Assembly (NCBI GenBank): GCA_033782935.1
Contig: JAWQEG010000630.1
Coordinates: forward strand, 2,698,501 to 2,762,500
Direction of reading: 5' to 3'
Length of the DNA stretch: 64,000 bases
DNA from: Petrolisthes cinctipes
Lineage: Eukaryota > Arthropoda > Malacostraca > Decapoda > Porcellanidae
The notes under the pieces are model-generated. The model ran no database searches and was not told where the DNA came from. It saw only the letters and a program-made list of their open reading frames with translations. Positions 62,701-64,000 of the stretch are shown in pieces (the stretch's first letter is position 1; the number at the start of each line of letters is the position of its first letter). The position numbers and the translations under genes were made by a program.

Positions 62701-64000
62701 TCCCAGAAGTGATCTGTACATGCCTACTCAGTGCTAGAATTGTTTCAATATATGGGGACAAAACATGCTAAAAATCGATATTTTAGGTGCAAAAAGTCGA
62801 TATGTGCATGCATCTTCTGTACCCGTTTATATCTCAAATTTATGCTCAAAACTCCCGAAAATTCGATATTTTTGGTTCCCAGAAGCGATCTGTACATGCC
62901 TACTCCGTGTTAGAGTATTTTTAAAATACAGGCGCAAAACATGCTGGAAATTAATATTTTAGGTGCCCAAAGTCAATATGTGTATTTATCTTCAATACCC
63001 GTTTATTTCCCAAATTCAGGCTCAAAACACCCGAAAATTCGATATTTTTGGGTCCCAGAAGCGATCTGTACATGCCTACTCCGTGTTAGAGTATTTTCAA
63101 GATACAGGACCAAAACATGCTGAAAATCAATATTTTAGGTGCCCTAAATCGATATGTGCATGCATCTTCTGTACCCGTTTATATCTCAAATTCAGGTTCA
63201 GAACACCCGAAAATTCGATATTTTTGGGTCCCAGAAGCGATCTGTACATGCCTACTCCGTGTTAGAGTATTTTCAATATACAGGCCCAAAACATGCTTAA
63301 AATCGATATTTTAGGTGCCCAAAGTTAATATGTGTATGCATTTTCTGTACTCGTTTATTTCCCAAATTCAGGCTCAAAACACTCGAAAATTCGATATTTT
63401 TGTGTACCAGAAGCGATCTGTACATGCCTACTCCGTGTTAGAGTATTTTCAAAATACAGGCCCAAAACATGCTCAAAATCGATATTTTGGGTGCCCAAAC
63501 TCGATATGTAAATGCATCTTCTGTACCCGTTTATATCCTAAATTCAGGTTTAAAACACTCGAAAATTCGATATTTTTGGGTCACAGAAGCGATCTGTACA
63601 TGCCTACACCTTGCTAGAATGTTTTCAAGATACAGACCCAAAACATAATCAAAATCGATATTTTAGGTGCAAAAAGTCGATATGTGCATGCATCTTCTGT
63701 ACCCGTTTATATCTCAAATTCAGGCTCAAAATATCCGAAAATTCAACATTTTTGGGTCCCAGAAGCGATCTGTACATGCCTACTCCTTGTTAGAATGTTT
63801 TCAAATTATAGGCTCAGAACATGCTCCAAATCGATATTTTAGGTGTCCAAAGTCGATATGTGCATGCATCTTCTGTACCCGTTTATATCTCAAATTCAGA
63901 CTCAAAACACCCGAAAATTCGATATTTTTGGGTCCTAGAAGCGATCTGAACATGCCTACTCAGTGCTAGAATTTTTTCAAAATATGGGCCCAAAACACGC
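53795..64000 (+). repeat. Right region: monomer series restarting at 13, 22 and 19 monomers
   Basis: About 58 monomers. The series that begins with the gtgcccaaagttaatatgtg monomer and contains cccaaactcgatatgtaaat starts near 53812, 56098, 59971 and 63315. The intervals are 2286, 3873 and 3344 bp (13, 22 and 19 monomers within 2 bases). Each start is followed by the cagacccaaaacataatc family and, in the first three, by gatatttaatgtgtcc and tcgatgttttaggtgcac monomers. The 55394-55950 segment recurs at 58915-59470 (offset 3521), and 59597-63000 material recurs at +3344. About 56775-57056 recurs at 57304-57585 (529 bp, three monomers). The last series is cut by the window end. Confidence 0.82.

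Larger units (their letters stand above)
1..64000 (+). repeat. Satellite DNA array, 176-bp tandem monomers (about 363 periods)
   Basis: One satellite family fills the window. The landmark ctgtacatgcctactc recurs every 176 bp: the first copy starts at 89 and the last recognisable one at 63946 (there spelled ctgaacatgcctactc). That distance is 363 periods of 176 bp minus 31 bp, of which 22 bp are one deletion near 19110 and the rest single-base indels. All monomers point the same way; I found no inversion, no unique insert and no half-monomer register shift. Monomers differ from each other by substitutions at many sites, but large blocks are almost identical, which shows higher-order duplication. 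Both ends are inside a monomer. Array length and monomer size are typical of centromeric or pericentromeric satellites in general; location on the chromosome is not shown by the sequence. Family name and species are not recognised. Confidence 0.98.

Noticed and set aside
1..64000. Hundreds of regular 60- and 100-codon reading frames, mostly on the + strand
   Set aside because: Their starts repeat at 176-bp steps and their products are translations of the same repeat in rotating frames. They are by-products of the satellite, not a gene family.
1..64000. CRISPR array
   Set aside because: The repeat unit is 176 bp with no alternation of constant repeats and unique spacers; every part of the unit recurs.
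1..64000. Known centromeric satellites (primate alpha, Arabidopsis 178-bp, Brassica CentBr 176-bp)
   Set aside because: Only the unit length is similar; the base sequence as I remember these families does not match. A database search would settle it.
1..64000. CENP-B box
   Set aside because: No stretch resembling the conserved TTCG....A..CGGG pattern was seen in either half of the consensus. A pattern scan of both strands would confirm.
1..64000. Transposon or retrotransposon insertions
   Set aside because: No break in the 176-bp ladder is large enough, and no terminal repeats or coding domains are present.
1..64000. Inverted monomers or a strand switch
   Set aside because: The landmark ctgtacatgcctactc and its variants read on the + strand through the whole window; I found no reversed segment.

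Overview
The whole 64 kb window is one uninterrupted satellite DNA array. Monomers of about 176 bp lie head to tail in one orientation from the first base to the last, roughly 363 periods. I found no gene, RNA gene, transposon insertion, CRISPR array or unique flank. Both window ends fall inside a monomer, so the true array borders lie outside. The open reading frames are repeat by-products: the same frames recur every 176 bp, and 176 is not a multiple of 3.

The organism must be a eukaryote. Array size, a near-nucleosomal monomer length, about 40% GC (hand count on a consensus) and layered higher-order duplications fit a centromeric or other heterochromatic satellite of a plant or animal. The monomer does not match the satellites I can recall (primate alpha, Arabidopsis 178-bp, Brassica CentBr), and I see no CENP-B box. 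Frequent CpG to TpG/CpA variants suggest a genome with cytosine methylation. I cannot name the species.

Each monomer is itself an old head-to-tail dimer of two 88-bp halves, matching at about 58 of 88 consensus positions. Monomers fall into recurring families, defined mainly by the segment around the half A/half B boundary.

Layout: 1-4784, diverged monomers; 4785-7600, a fresh tandem duplication of an 8-monomer block (1408 bp); 7601-14396, mixed monomers with looser 12-monomer-spaced similarity; 14397-16858, an older 7-monomer tandem duplication (1231 bp); 16859-20090, mixed, with a 22-bp deletion near 19110; about 20090-53795, the strongly homogenised core, dominated by (a) a tandem duplication of an 8.45-kb block, copy A ~26430-34880 and copy B ~34880-41746, where copy B has lost nine monomers, (b) a roughly 8-kb block shared by ~22100-30030 and ~45690-53795 at an offset of 23765 bp, and (c) nested 3- and 5-monomer duplications; 53795-64000, a region where one monomer series restarts at intervals of 13, 22 and 19 monomers.

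No genes act together here. The biology visible is concerted evolution: nearly all rearrangement junctions keep the 176-bp register, as expected from unequal exchange or conversion between aligned monomers. A structural role, for instance in the centromere, is inference.
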